A DNA stretch of 64,000 nt from Cognatundibacterium oligocarboniphilum (GCF_013377855.1 NZ_JABXYJ010000001.1:248001-312000), one strand, 5' to 3'. Positions 44,938 through 54,493 are shown, counted from the stretch's first letter. Numbers and translations are program-made. Notes: generated by a model not told the origin, from the letters alone.

Positions 44938-46629
44938 TTATCGCTGCACCTGTACCCGGTTCAGATCAATGTCGCTGACGTTCTGGCCACGTTCGCGGAG
45001 ATAGGATGCAAAGGCATCCAGGTCACGCCCGAACAGCTGACGCGCCGTCCCCTGTTTCAGGATGCTGAAACCATCGCCGCCATCAGCCAGAAAACTGTTC
45101 ATGACCACGGTGTAACGCTGTTCCAGATCGAGCGTTTTTCCTGCAATTCTGACTTCCGTGATACGTTGCGCCACCGGCTGCGTCAGCTGCACGGTGTATG
45201 TCACGCCATGAGAAACATAGAGTTTCTTCGGGTCTTCCGCCAAACGGCCACCAGCCCATTGCTGCTGCAATACCTGCATGATCTGCGCACCGGTCAGCTG
45301 CATGCTGACAATCTGATTACCAAAAGGCTGCACCGCATAAATGTCGCCGAAACTGATGTGCAATGGCGCTACTTGCTGACCCGATGGCAGGTCGTTGTGG
45401 ATTCCACCTTCATTCATCAAAGACAGATCCGCATGGCCCTGATGCCGTGCCGCATGCAACTGCGCGTCCGCAATCAGATTACCAAGCTCGCTGTCGAAGC
45501 GGTCGCCCTCCGAAGAGCGCCTGAGTGGTCTGGACATGGTAAGGACTTCGCGCTGCCGCAATGCCGCGGTCTGTGTATTGACCTGACTGACCAGTCTTTG
45601 CGCGACAGCATCGGGGGCGATCTGCTGCTGATTAATCAGGTGGTTGACCGCTTCCGCACGCACTACTGCGCCGCTGCGACGATCCAGCGTCAGCGTGGAC
45701 TCTGTCAGAAACGCGCCATAACTGCGCCCCTGTACTACCAGACGACCGTCAATCTTGCAGGTATACCCCTGATGAGAATGCCCTGAAATCACCAGGCTGA
45801 CTGCTTTATCCAGCTTTTTGACAATCGGGATAATCGGTCCCTGCAAACCGTCACAATGATAAGTCGGATCATTTTCCGGCCCCTTGTAAACAGCGCCTTC
45901 GTGGATCAACGCCACAATCGCCTGAACTCCCTGTTGTTTCAGTTCTGGCACATAACGGTTGATCGACTCTACTTCATCCGCGAAATGCAACTGCCTGACC
46001 GCATCGCCGGCAACCAGGTTCGGCACATCTGAGGTGACCACGCCGACAAAGCCAACTTTGATACTGCCTACCTGACGAATCACATACGGCGTCAGCCACG
46101 GCACAGACTTGCCTTGTTCAAATACATTGGCGCCCAGATAGGCATAATCCGCCCCGTGAAAGCCGGCATACGCGCAACCCGTTGCCGGACATTCACCCTG
46201 GATTTTCCGCATCAGGTCTGCCGTACCGGAATCGAATTCATGGTTACCCACTGCGGTCACCGATAGCTGCATCTGGTTCAACGCCTCAATCACCGGTTCA
46301 TCTTTGAGCAAAGCTGATCCCATCGGAGAGGCGCCGATCAGGTCGCCGCCACCGACCAGAATGCTGGAGGACACCACCGCTCTGCGTTCTTTCAGTTTTG
46401 CCACCAGATAAGCGTAACCTCCGGCAGGAATCTTCCGCAGCTGACCCGGATGAGCCGGGTCCGGTTCGCTGGAAAAATAAGGAACCGGTTGCTCGGCCTG
46501 AAGATTGCCGTGAAAATCATTGATGCTGAATATCGTGATCGTCGTTGTCGGCTGCTGATTGGCAGGTGCCGTGCAGGCAGCCAATATGCTCAGGGCCAGC
46601 AGCCCGGCGAATTTAAATGAACGTTGCAT
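44938..46629 (-). CDS. 5'-nucleotidase / metallophosphatase lipoprotein (UshA-like)
   Basis: About 563 residues from the ATG at 46629, which starts a lipoprotein signal ending in LSILAAC. The N-terminal calcineurin-like domain has FSINDFHGNLQ, GGDLIGASP, GNHEFDSG and SGHSHQGY, which bind two metal ions. The C-terminal 5'-nucleotidase domain shows FGNQIVSMQLTGAQI and NSFLADGGDGFS for nucleotide stacking. It would hydrolyse extracellular or periplasmic nucleotides to nucleoside and phosphate. It lies downstream of the TonB receptor on the same strand, separated by a strong terminator hairpin, suggesting linked nucleotide or phosphate scavenging with stepped-down expression. Confidence 0.9.
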   Translation of the reverse strand: MQRSFKFAGLLALSILAACTAPANQQPTTTITIFSINDFHGNLQAEQPVPYFSSEPDPAHPGQLRKIPAGGYAYLVAKLKERRAVVSSSILVGGGDLIGASPMGSALLKDEPVIEALNQMQLSVTAVGNHEFDSGTADLMRKIQGECPATGCAYAGFHGADYAYLGANVFEQGKSVPWLTPYVIRQVGSIKVGFVGVVTSDVPNLVAGDAVRQLHFADEVESINRYVPELKQQGVQAIVALIHEGAVYKGPENDPTYHCDGLQGPIIPIVKKLDKAVSLVISGHSHQGYTCKIDGRLVVQGRSYGAFLTESTLTLDRRSGAVVRAEAVNHLINQQQIAPDAVAQRLVSQVNTQTAALRQREVLTMSRPLRRSSEGDRFDSELGNLIADAQLHAARHQGHADLSLMNEGGIHNDLPSGQQVAPLHISFGDIYAVQPFGNQIVSMQLTGAQIMQVLQQQWAGGRLAEDPKKLYVSHGVTYTVQLTQPVAQRITEVRIAGKTLDLEQRYTVVMNSFLADGGDGFSILKQGTARQLFGRDLDAFASYLRERGQNVSDIDLNRVQVQR

Positions 46630-46644
46630 TTCATGGTATCCAAA

Positions 46645-46677
46645 GAAAAAGGTCTGCAACAGCATGTGTTGCAGACC
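46645..46677 (-). terminator. Intrinsic terminator / attenuator between TonB receptor and nucleotidase
   Basis: A perfect 11-base stem (GGTCTGCAACA at 46651-46661, complement at 46667-46677, loop of 5) is followed on the minus strand by TTTTTCTTTGG. It is 57 bases after the receptor stop and only 21 bases before the nucleotidase ATG, leaving no room for a promoter between them. The nucleotidase must be expressed by read-through or from a promoter inside the receptor gene. Confidence 0.88.
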
Positions 46678-46734
46678 CGAACTAGTACTCCTGCGTTGCT
46701 GTGCAGATATCACACGGCAACATCAGACTGCCGA

Positions 46735-49116
46735 TTAGAAATCTGCGGAGAATGTCACAGAAGTAAAGCGTGGTGCGCCGAGGTAGTAAAACACGCCCTT
46801 TGCAGCTGCGGTGCCGTAAGGCAGCGCATTGGTCACGTTGAAACTGGACGGATTGCGGTATTTCTCGTTTGTCAGATTGCTGATGCTCAGACGAACCGTT
46901 GGCTTTTTAAACCAGGTGGTATTTGGGAACTGGTAACCTGCATCCAGACCCAGGAGGGTGTAACCCGGAACCAGTTCATCATTGGTCATCGTTGCCCACT
47001 GGCTGCCTGTGTATTTTGCTTTCAGACGTGTGTACCAGACCGCTGTTTCATACTGGGCGCTGAGACCCGCCTTCCAGGTTGGTGTCAGTGTCATCTGCTT
47101 GCCAGCAGTTGGCAGAGTTGCTGTCTTGCTGACGACCAGATCGTCCTGGATTTCGCTCTTGGCATAGCCGACTGAACTGTAGAAGGACCAACCATTGACC
47201 GGCGTATTACCCAGTTCAACTTCAAAACCTTTGGTTTTAACTTTACCGACACTGGTCAGGCTGCTGGTATTGCTGATCGGATCATAAGCAGTTGCCTGAC
47301 GATCACGGAAATCTACTGCATAGACCGTGAACTGACCGGTCAGCTTGTCACTCTGATGACGATAGCCAACGTCGAGGTTGTACGATGTTTCTGCTTTCAC
47401 ATCGACGGGCATGGTTGCCTGACCATTCACGATCACGACGTTGCTTGTCGTGGCATAAACAAAATTAGGTGGCGCCTTCATGTTTTTCGCCAGGCTGGCA
47501 AACAACTGGTTGTTGTTGTCGATCTGGTAGCGGGCACCCAGTTGGGGCAGCAGTTCTGAGTAAGATTTGCTGATGTTGTAGCCTATACCTGCACCTTCGT
47601 TCGGCTTATTGGTGAAGTCTCGCTTCATAGTTGGCGCGCGCAGGCCAACGTTCAGTGTGAACTTGTCGTTCAACATACTGATCGTATCTTGCAGGAAGAA
47701 CTGGTAGCCGGTGCTGATTGTTTTCCAGTCACGAGACTGATACGGCGTACCGTCCGGACGCAGGACACGGCCTTCTTTCAGCCAGATGTCTGCGGCGTTA
47801 CCGTTTGCATCGACCAGCACCATCGGGCCAAATTGCTCGTGCGTTGCACGCTCGTACCAGAAACCAGCCAGAACCTGATGGTTTTCAAAGTTGTGGGTGA
47901 CAGAGGCGGTCACACCAGGACGGTTGGTACGCGTCACGCTGGCATTCGCAACAATCACTTTATCCAGTGTGTCACCATCGCCATTCAGATCAACGCTTGC
48001 GGTGTTCTTGCCGGTTGCCTGATTCAGGAAGCTGCTTTCAGAAACCAGTTTTTGCTGTACGCCACCGTTACCGTAGCCATACCAATAGTAAGGAATGATC
48101 TTGACATCAGTATCCTGACCGATACGGAATTTTGCCGTCGCAGAAGCAATCACGTTTTCAAACGGATTTTGTGTCAGCTTGTAGAAAGAATCTGCGTTCG
48201 CCTGGCTAGGATCGCTGCCTGCTTTGCCCGGTGTCGGCGCTGCGTGGCCGATGAATGTCGTGGAATAATCGTAGTAGTAACCGTTTTTGTTCAGATCAGC
48301 CAGGTTGAATGTGCTGATGTTCTGATTGATTGCGCGGTTATACAAAATGGTACCGTTGATCGAATTGAATTTATCAAAATCCGTGCGGAAACCGATATCA
48401 ACGTGATCACGCTTTGCGCCGCCTTCGCCTTTCCATTTGTCTGCCTGGGCATGCGATGCGGAAATGAAGAAACGGGATTTTCCGTCAGACCACAGACCTG
48501 TGTCGTAACGCATGTAAGTCTTGGACAAGTTCAGACCACCCAGGGTCTGCATCACGCGGAAGCGTTTTTCTTTGGATGGATCGCAGGTAGTGATACCGAA
48601 GTTACCGCCGGTTGCGCCGATCTGTGGGGAGTCAACGTCCGTCGAACCCTGCGTCACAAACTGGGTGCAGGTGTTTTCCTGATCGACGAATTCCTGCGGA
48701 TAAACAGCGAAATTACCGGAGTCATTGACTGGTACGCCGTTGATCGTAGCACCGATCTGGTCGCTGTTGAAGCCGCGCAGAGTCAGACCACCGCCGAACA
48801 GGCCGGTTGCGTCGTAATTGTAGCTATTGACCGCAGGCATCAGCTCCAGCGCCTCATACGCATTACCGGTAGGACGCTGTTTTGCCAGCTCTTCAGCAGT
48901 GATCGTGCTGCGTGCCTTTGGTGCATTTTCCTGCACCATCAGACCCATACCGACTTTCTTGCCGGTGATGGTGACCTGCTTGGAATCTACCGGATCATTG
49001 CTGGTCGCGGCTTGTTGTGCGTAAGCGGAAGACATGCCCAGGCAGGCGATCTGGCACGCTACAGCGACCATCGACAAACGCGATGGAAACGCAGACGATT
49101 GCTTAGTTTGTTTCAT
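46735..49116 (-). CDS. TonB-dependent outer-membrane receptor
   Basis: 793 residues. A signal peptide ends at SAYAQ (about residue 34). A short region with KQVTITGKKV may act as TonB box. The plug domain (about 65-190) contains TLRGFNSDQIGATINGVPVNDSG and two Cys (NTCTQF, TTCDPS) that could be disulfide-bonded. The remainder is a 22-strand-type barrel ending in VTFSADF with the C-terminal Phe required for outer-membrane insertion. No siderophore-specific motif is recognised. The adjacent nucleotidase suggests uptake of a phosphorylated compound or of the freed product, but this is inference. AGGAG lies 7 bases before the ATG; codon use is skewed to high-expression codons. Confidence 0.9.
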   Translation of the reverse strand: MKQTKQSSAFPSRLSMVAVACQIACLGMSSAYAQQAATSNDPVDSKQVTITGKKVGMGLMVQENAPKARSTITAEELAKQRPTGNAYEALELMPAVNSYNYDATGLFGGGLTLRGFNSDQIGATINGVPVNDSGNFAVYPQEFVDQENTCTQFVTQGSTDVDSPQIGATGGNFGITTCDPSKEKRFRVMQTLGGLNLSKTYMRYDTGLWSDGKSRFFISASHAQADKWKGEGGAKRDHVDIGFRTDFDKFNSINGTILYNRAINQNISTFNLADLNKNGYYYDYSTTFIGHAAPTPGKAGSDPSQANADSFYKLTQNPFENVIASATAKFRIGQDTDVKIIPYYWYGYGNGGVQQKLVSESSFLNQATGKNTASVDLNGDGDTLDKVIVANASVTRTNRPGVTASVTHNFENHQVLAGFWYERATHEQFGPMVLVDANGNAADIWLKEGRVLRPDGTPYQSRDWKTISTGYQFFLQDTISMLNDKFTLNVGLRAPTMKRDFTNKPNEGAGIGYNISKSYSELLPQLGARYQIDNNNQLFASLAKNMKAPPNFVYATTSNVVIVNGQATMPVDVKAETSYNLDVGYRHQSDKLTGQFTVYAVDFRDRQATAYDPISNTSSLTSVGKVKTKGFEVELGNTPVNGWSFYSSVGYAKSEIQDDLVVSKTATLPTAGKQMTLTPTWKAGLSAQYETAVWYTRLKAKYTGSQWATMTNDELVPGYTLLGLDAGYQFPNTTWFKKPTVRLSISNLTNEKYRNPSSFNVTNALPYGTAAAKGVFYYLGAPRFTSVTFSADF

Positions 49117-49790
49117 TGACTGCTCCTGATCAGATTACAGAAAAATAAAAATTGCATGAACCTTGTTGATCATCTCAAGCCATTAACACCGCTTGATGAC
49201 ATCTCCATCACACACTTTGTCCGCCTGCTGATGCGGCGCTTTATAGTTTTTCAATTCACTATTCACATTGCGTGGTACAGAGTGTTTTCTTTCCTGATCT
49301 GGCAGCGCAATCGTTTGCTACGCGGAAAGTAAGAAGCATTTACGCTGCGCAAACGATTGCCAATGAATGCAAAAAAATGAAGACTGACTTTCTGTGCTTA
49401 TTTTTTTAGGTGACGCCACCAGTTCAAGGTATTTGTAAAAAAATACTAAACTCAGTGAAGCAATTCTGTGATGTCGTGCTATTAATATACGAAAATAGTC
49501 TATCACAGAAAATTTTTTTACATTACAAAGTGTTACACGACTTTGTGAAAGGATGATGACATCGATTTGGAAATGGCTAAAAACTGTCACAAACAAACCA
49601 CAAAAATATTTTTAAAACAATTATTTACACAGTTTTCATATGGTTTTTTTGTTCTTCCAACCACAAATTCCGTTTCCAGACAGTGTAATGAAAAAGAGTG
49701 TTGTGATGAAAGAAAATCTATTTTTTGGAATCACCAGTCATTTCCATGAAAATTAATATGTCATTTTAACGACTGATGCAGGCAACAGAA
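49117..49790. promoter_or_regulatory. AT-rich intergenic region upstream of the TonB receptor
   Basis: A 674-base region without a supported gene, visibly richer in A/T than its surroundings, especially 49370-49760. A 12-base inverted repeat, GCAATCGTTTGC at 49307-49318 and GCAAACGATTGC at 49349-49360, lies about 190 bases before the receptor start. A second, TTACAAAGT ... ACTTTGTGAA, lies at 49523-49549. On the minus strand TATAAA near 49241-49246 could be the receptor -10, without a good -35, so an activator may be needed. No convincing Pho or Fur box was seen. A 60-codon open frame at 49567-49749 is not supported. Confidence 0.5.
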
Positions 49791-50681
49791 TCAGGGATAA
49801 GTGACGGGTGCGATGTTACCTGCATTCGTCCGGTAAGCAGGCAGACTGGCCAGATCGACATCTTTTGCTCTGGCATACAAAGGCATGACCTCCGGCAGAT
49901 GCCGGCGTATTTCTGCAATCCGGCTATTGCCAGCAGGGTGAGTGGACAGCCATTGTGGTGGTGAATTTTTGTTCACCATTCCCATTTTCTGCCACAAGGC
50001 AATGCCGGCACGTGGGTCGTAACCGGCACGGGCCGCAATATCGAGGCCGACAATATCCGCCTCAGTTTCATCTTCGCGGGAAAATGCTAGCATACTGACA
50101 TTTGCCACCCCGCCCGCCACGGTACCTGCCAGATTCGGGTCGTACCCTTTGGCACCAGCGATAATTTCTGCCAGCTTTACCCCAAAATTAGCGACTGCCG
50201 CCTTGCCAGCACGCTCAGCGCCGTGTTCGCGCAGGGCATGGGCAATTTCATGTCCCATGACGATTGCCACTTCATCATCAGTCAGTTTCAGCGTATCCAG
50301 TATGCCGGTGTAAAACGCGATTTTTCCACCCGGCATGCAATACGCATTGATCTGTTTTGATCCCAGTAAGTTGATTTCCCATTTCCAGCTGCGCGAACGC
50401 TCGTTCCAGCGGTAAGTATAAGGAATCAGGCGGTTGGCGATCGCGCGCAGGCGGATGACCTGCGGATGATTGTCCGGTCCGAGCGCATGCTGGTTTTCTG
50501 CGAGCTGAAGGGTTTGTGCATATTGCAGCGCAGCCTGCTTCTCCAGTGCGCCGGTAGGGGCAAAAATCCGCATCGGCGACATGCCTCCGACTTTGACGCC
50601 GTCCTGTTGCGGGCTTTGCGCCAATGCAGGCATTCCGCCAAACAGGCCGGAGATGATCAATACGATGAGGGAATGTTTCAT
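49791..50681 (-). CDS. Periplasmic M48-family metalloprotease (BepA/LoiP-like)
   Basis: About 296 residues with a signal peptide (cleaved near PALAQ, residue 20) and one catalytic domain. The zinc site is HEIAHALREHGAE with the downstream Glu in SREDETEADIVGLDIAARAGYDP. A short C-terminal segment has WLSTHPAGNSRIAEI, typical of this group. Family members degrade misfolded outer-membrane proteins in the periplasm. The start is ATG at 50681 or 50684. It is monocistronic by spacing, 31 bases after metW ends on the other side. Confidence 0.9.
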   Translation of the reverse strand: MKHSLIVLIISGLFGGMPALAQSPQQDGVKVGGMSPMRIFAPTGALEKQAALQYAQTLQLAENQHALGPDNHPQVIRLRAIANRLIPYTYRWNERSRSWKWEINLLGSKQINAYCMPGGKIAFYTGILDTLKLTDDEVAIVMGHEIAHALREHGAERAGKAAVANFGVKLAEIIAGAKGYDPNLAGTVAGGVANVSMLAFSREDETEADIVGLDIAARAGYDPRAGIALWQKMGMVNKNSPPQWLSTHPAGNSRIAEIRRHLPEVMPLYARAKDVDLASLPAYRTNAGNIAPVTYP

Positions 50682-50739
50682 CATTTCACTCTGACAGGAA
50701 AGAGGCAAAATATCGGGAAAAACAAGTCACGGTCATCAA

Positions 50740-51348
50740 TCAGGCATCACGCTTACGCAGACGGAATACCGCCAGACTGCCACGCCAGTTCGGCAATACA
50801 TGGACGGGCTTGCCCTCATGCAGGGCGACGCATTCCATGACCTCCAGACCGACTTCATGCGCCAGATCGGAAAAATCATAAATCGTTGCACAGCGCACGT
50901 TGGGCGTATCGTACCACTGGTAAGGCAGCGATTTGGAGACCGGCATTTTCCCCCGCAGCAAGGCCGTGCGGTGTGGCCAGTAACCAAAATTCGGAAAAGA
51001 AACGATGGCTTCGCGTCCAACCCGGGCAATATCCCGCAGCAAGGGTTCGACATGTTTCATCATCTGCAGCGATGACAGGCACAGCACCGTGTCAAACGAA
51101 TTATCACCAAACATTTGCAAACCGTTTTCCATGTCCTGTTGAATGACGCTGATACGGCGTTTTGCGCAGGCCAGCACTTTGTCGTCCGCGATCTCGATGC
51201 CATAACCGTGGCACTGCTTGTCGGTCTGCAGGTAATCCAGCATCACACCGTCACCGCAACCGACGTCCAGCACCTCGGACTGTGGCCGGATCCAGTCAGC
51301 AATAAACGCGAGATCCGGGCGAAGCTGATTCAATTCTGCGAAATTCAT
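50740..51348 (-). CDS. metW: MetW, methionine biosynthesis protein
   Basis: A 202-residue SAM-dependent methyltransferase-fold protein: [16 protein letters not shown] (SAM site, about 30-45), [17 protein letters not shown], and [20 protein letters not shown]. MetW acts together with MetX; recent work on proteobacterial pairs indicates MetW is required for activity or stability of the acyltransferase. Its start overlaps the metX stop by four bases, so the two are coupled and should share the upstream riboswitch. Confidence 0.95.
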   Translation of the reverse strand: MNFAELNQLRPDLAFIADWIRPQSEVLDVGCGDGVMLDYLQTDKQCHGYGIEIADDKVLACAKRRISVIQQDMENGLQMFGDNSFDTVLCLSSLQMMKHVEPLLRDIARVGREAIVSFPNFGYWPHRTALLRGKMPVSKSLPYQWYDTPNVRCATIYDFSDLAHEVGLEVMECVALHEGKPVHVLPNWRGSLAVFRLRKRDA

Positions 51349-52496
51349 GCTGTCCCTCCCTGCAATCCGGCATCAATCCGGTTGAAATAGGCCGCCACCA
51401 GATTCAGGTAACGCGCATCGTCGAGCAGGAAAGCATCATGCCCGTGCGGTGCATCGATTTCGGCATACGATACGGTACGGCGGTTACTGATCAGCGCCTG
51501 CACAATCTCGCGGCTGCGTTCCGGAGAAAACCGCCAGTCGGTGGTGAACGATGCCAGCAGAAAACTGGCTTGGGTGTGTGCCAGCGCAGCTGCCAGATCG
51601 CCGCCGGTATGCCGTGCCGGGTCGAAATAATCGAGCGCCTTGGTAATCAGCAGATAGGTGTTGGCATCGAAATAATCGGAAAATTTATCGCCCTGATAAC
51701 GCAGATAGGATTCGATTTCAAAATCGACCCCGTAGCCGAACTGGTAATCGCCGGCTTTCAGATCGCGGCCAAATTTTTCCGCCATATCGTCATCGGACAG
51801 GTAGGTGATGTGGCCGATCATGCGCGCCACCCGCAGGCCGCGGCGCGGCACCACGCCATGCGCATAGAAGTCGCCGCCGTGGAAATCCGGGTCAGTCAGA
51901 ATCGCCTGTCTGGCCACATCGTTAAATGCGATGTTCTGCGCCGATAATTTGGGGGTCGATGCAATGACGACGCAGTGTTGCAGCCGGTCTGGATACAGGA
52001 TGCTCCATGCCAGCGCCTGCATGCCGCCCAGCGAACCACCCATCACGGCGGCAAACTGGCGGATACCGAGCCGGTCAGCCACGCGGGCCTGGGCATTGAC
52101 CCAGTCTTCCACCGTCACCACCGGAAAATCCGCACCATACGGCTTGCCGGTAGCCGGATTGGGATGCATCGGTCCGGTAGAGCCAAAACAGGAGCCAAGA
52201 TTATTGATCCCGATGACGAAAAAACGCTTGGTATCGACCGGTTTGCCCGGTCCGACCATGTTGTCCCACCAGCCGATATTTTTAGGCTGATCAGCATAAT
52301 AGCCGGCGACGTGATGCGAGGCATTCAGCGCGTGGCAGATCAGGACGGCGTTCGATTTATCCGAATTCAGGGTGCCATAGGTTTCTATCATCAAGGTGTA
52401 ACCGGCGATACTGGCACCGCTCTGCAGCGCCAGCGGCTCATCGAAACAGAGGGCTTGCGGCGTGACAGCGCCGACGGATCCTGCTGAAGTAGACAT
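51345..52496 (-). CDS. metX: Homoserine O-acyltransferase
   Basis: 383 residues from the ATG at 52496, preceded by GGAAGAG. It is an alpha/beta-hydrolase-fold enzyme that activates homoserine for methionine synthesis. [13 protein letters not shown] carries the nucleophilic Ser, and LDYFDPA and [13 protein letters not shown] supply the acid and His. In Burkholderiales, MetX enzymes paired with MetW are usually succinyl-specific, but acetyl versus succinyl use cannot be decided by eye. A longer reading from 52508 would start inside a hairpin and is rejected. A SAM-II-like aptamer lies 84 bases upstream of the ATG. Confidence 0.95.
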   Translation of the reverse strand: MSTSAGSVGAVTPQALCFDEPLALQSGASIAGYTLMIETYGTLNSDKSNAVLICHALNASHHVAGYYADQPKNIGWWDNMVGPGKPVDTKRFFVIGINNLGSCFGSTGPMHPNPATGKPYGADFPVVTVEDWVNAQARVADRLGIRQFAAVMGGSLGGMQALAWSILYPDRLQHCVVIASTPKLSAQNIAFNDVARQAILTDPDFHGGDFYAHGVVPRRGLRVARMIGHITYLSDDDMAEKFGRDLKAGDYQFGYGVDFEIESYLRYQGDKFSDYFDANTYLLITKALDYFDPARHTGGDLAAALAHTQASFLLASFTTDWRFSPERSREIVQALISNRRTVSYAEIDAPHGHDAFLLDDARYLNLVAAYFNRIDAGLQGGTA

Positions 52497-52508
52497 ACAC
52501 TCTTCCAT

Positions 52509-52522
52509 CGAGAAAACTCTCG
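52509..52522 (-). promoter_or_regulatory. Leader hairpin beside the metX ribosome site
   Basis: CGAGA-GTTT-TCTCG on the minus strand ends 2 bases before GGAAGAG, the metX ribosome site (52506-52500). It could affect ribosome access and form part of the expression platform of the upstream riboswitch. Confidence 0.5.
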
Positions 52523-52579
52523 TTCAAAAAACTCGGGAAGGCTAAAAGATGGGCTGAATGGGGAAATGGAAAGCTGCAT

Positions 52580-52660
52580 TCAAGCTCGCTTTAGCCGTAT
52601 TTATTGTCCGGAGATTCCAGACCGCGCCCGCAAGCTGATTATTCAAATCGGCGCCACGGA
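52580..52660 (-). ncRNA. SAM-II (metX-type) riboswitch aptamer with an inserted hairpin
   Basis: On the minus strand from 52660: GCGCC-GATTTG (P1 5' arm and first loop), then GCTTGC and GGCGC (P1 3' arm, 52629-52624 region), then AATAAATACGGCTAAA (pseudoknot and triplex strand ending near 52590). This order and these bases match the SAM-II consensus (GCGC..GAUUU ... UUGC..GCGC ... AUAAAU..GCUAAA). Between P1 and the AATAAAT strand sits an extra 6-base hairpin, GTCTGG-AATCT-CCGGAC, not present in the minimal aptamer. The GGCTAAA core (52596-52590) is fully complementary to TTTAGCC at 52546-52540 downstream, a plausible SAM-controlled switch. Located in the metX leader, as expected. Confidence 0.78.
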
Positions 52661-52726
52661 ATAAGCATAACCAAGTCCGGCGCAGACGTCAAACCAGCCG
52701 GCGGACTTGCTATCGGTACAATACGC

Positions 52727-54493
52727 TTAATGCAAGGTCTGTCCGGCGGACTCCATCGCCGCCAGCGTCTCGCGGATAACGACGGGATCATAACTGCGCA
52801 GAATTTTTTTGATGTGGGGCTGCAAAGCATCAATCCGGGTATTCAGAATGGCTTGCTTCACCTCCGGCAATAAGGCTGCCGGCATCGACAGCTCACGGAA
52901 TCCCATTCCGGTCAGCAGGCGGGTCAGGCGCAGGTCGCCAGCCATGCCGCCGCAGATCGAGACCGGGATCTCCGCCTTCTCAGCGGCACTGATCACCATC
53001 TGCAACAGCTGCAAAATCGCCGGATGCAGGTCGTCGTACAGGTGTGCGACTTCATGGTCGGTCCGGTCAATCGCCAGCGTGTACTGGATCAGGTCGTTGG
53101 TGCCAATCGAGAGGAAATCCAGTTTTTTCACGAACATCGGCAATGCCAGCGCAGCGGCCGGTACTTCGATCATGGCACCGACCGGCACTTCGGGATCAAA
53201 TTCCTTGCCTTCGGCGCTCAGTTCCTGCTTGGCCTGTGCAATCATCGCCAGCGTCTGCTCGATTTCAAAATTATGCGCCATCATCGGTACCAGAATCTTG
53301 ACCGGGCCAAAAGCAGAAGCACGCAACATGGCGCGCAACTGGGTCAGGAACAACTGCGGCTCGGACAGGCAGTAACGGATTGCGCGCAAACCCAGCGCCG
53401 GATTAAGGATATTGTGCTCGGTAGTATCGAGCGGCTTATCAGCACCGACATCCAGGGTACGGATGGTGACGGGGCGCCCTTTCATCCCCTGCACTGCAGC
53501 ACGGTAAGCAAGGAACTGTTCTTCCTCGCTCGGCAGTCTGTGCGCCTGGCCGCTTCTTTCCATGAACAGGAATTCGGAACGGAATAAACCAACGCCGCTG
53601 GCACCGGCTTCCATCGCCTGCGTGGTATCGGCGGGCAATTCGATATTCGCCAGCAGGGTGATTTCCACGCCGTCTTGCGTGACGGCCGGTGTTTTTTTCA
53701 GTTTTCCGAGTTTTTTGCGCTGTTTCTGCAGCAGGGACTGGCGTTCACGATATTGTTCCAGCACCAGCGTCGGCGGCGCCACGATCACGACGCCGGCGTC
53801 GCTGTCGATAATCAGCCAGTCGTCCTGTTCGATCAGCTGGGACGCATTGCCCATGCCGACCACTGCCGGAATCCCGAGGCTGCGCGACACAATCGCGGTA
53901 TGCGAATTCTGCCCGCCTTCATCGGTTACAAATCCGGAAAAGGCAACGTCACGGAACTGCATCATGTCCGCCGGAGAGATATCGCGCGCCACCACGATCA
54001 TGTTGGCGCTGCGTTCGTCGATGCTGTCGGAACGGGGCACGGTATCGGCGCTGTCGGTCAGCACCTTCAGCACCCGTTCGGCAACCTGCTGGATATCGGC
54101 CTTGCGTTCGCGCAGGTAGTCATCCTCGATTTCATCGAACTGGGCGGATAATTCGTCGACCTGGGTCACCAGCGCCCATTCAGCGTTGTAATGGCGTGTG
54201 CGGATGATATCCAGCGGCGCTTCCGACACCATGGGATCGGACAGGATCAGAGCGTGTACATCGAGAAATGCGCCCAGCTCGGTCGGCGCATCCTGCGGCA
54301 GATCGGCCCAGATTGTCTGCAATTCTTTATGCACCTGAGTGATCGCATTTTGCAATCGCAGTACTTCGGCCTCGACCAGTTCCTGCGCGACCAGGTAATG
54401 CCTCACGTCCAGCGCGGCAGGCCGCAGCAGATGCGCTCTGCCGATAGCGATGCCACGCGATACCGGAATACCCTGCAATGTGAATGATGCCAT
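52727..54493 (-). CDS. ptsI: PTS enzyme I (phosphoenolpyruvate-protein phosphotransferase)
   Basis: 588 residues from the ATG at 54493 (GGGAG upstream). It transfers phosphate from PEP to HPr. GGQNSHTAIVSRSLGIPAVVG holds the active-site His. SGVGLFRSEFLFMER, PVTIRTLDVGADKP and the C-terminal PEP-binding GTNDLIQYTLAIDR and SICGGMAGD blocks are complete. It follows HPr and EIIA in a regulatory-type PTS operon that lacks a sugar permease in this window. Confidence 0.97.
   Translation of the reverse strand: MASFTLQGIPVSRGIAIGRAHLLRPAALDVRHYLVAQELVEAEVLRLQNAITQVHKELQTIWADLPQDAPTELGAFLDVHALILSDPMVSEAPLDIIRTRHYNAEWALVTQVDELSAQFDEIEDDYLRERKADIQQVAERVLKVLTDSADTVPRSDSIDERSANMIVVARDISPADMMQFRDVAFSGFVTDEGGQNSHTAIVSRSLGIPAVVGMGNASQLIEQDDWLIIDSDAGVVIVAPPTLVLEQYRERQSLLQKQRKKLGKLKKTPAVTQDGVEITLLANIELPADTTQAMEAGASGVGLFRSEFLFMERSGQAHRLPSEEEQFLAYRAAVQGMKGRPVTIRTLDVGADKPLDTTEHNILNPALGLRAIRYCLSEPQLFLTQLRAMLRASAFGPVKILVPMMAHNFEIEQTLAMIAQAKQELSAEGKEFDPEVPVGAMIEVPAAALALPMFVKKLDFLSIGTNDLIQYTLAIDRTDHEVAHLYDDLHPAILQLLQMVISAAEKAEIPVSICGGMAGDLRLTRLLTGMGFRELSMPAALLPEVKQAILNTRIDALQPHIKKILRSYDPVVIRETLAAMESAGQTLH

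Noticed and set aside
44809-45786. 325-residue open frame overlapping the MFS and nucleotidase 3' ends
   Set aside because: It is out of frame with both, and both neighbours have complete conserved motifs.
47689-49119. 476-residue open frame opposite the TonB receptor
   Set aside because: Antisense shadow of a gene with strong signal peptide and barrel features; no protein-like pattern of its own.
49117-49320. Pho box or Fur box upstream of the TonB receptor
   Set aside because: Best candidate (CTGTACC ... AATGTGA on the minus strand) matches the Pho consensus poorly; not claimed.
49567-49749. 60-codon open frame in the AT-rich gap
   Set aside because: No ribosome site, unusual composition, and interrupted conserved features are absent; chance ORF.
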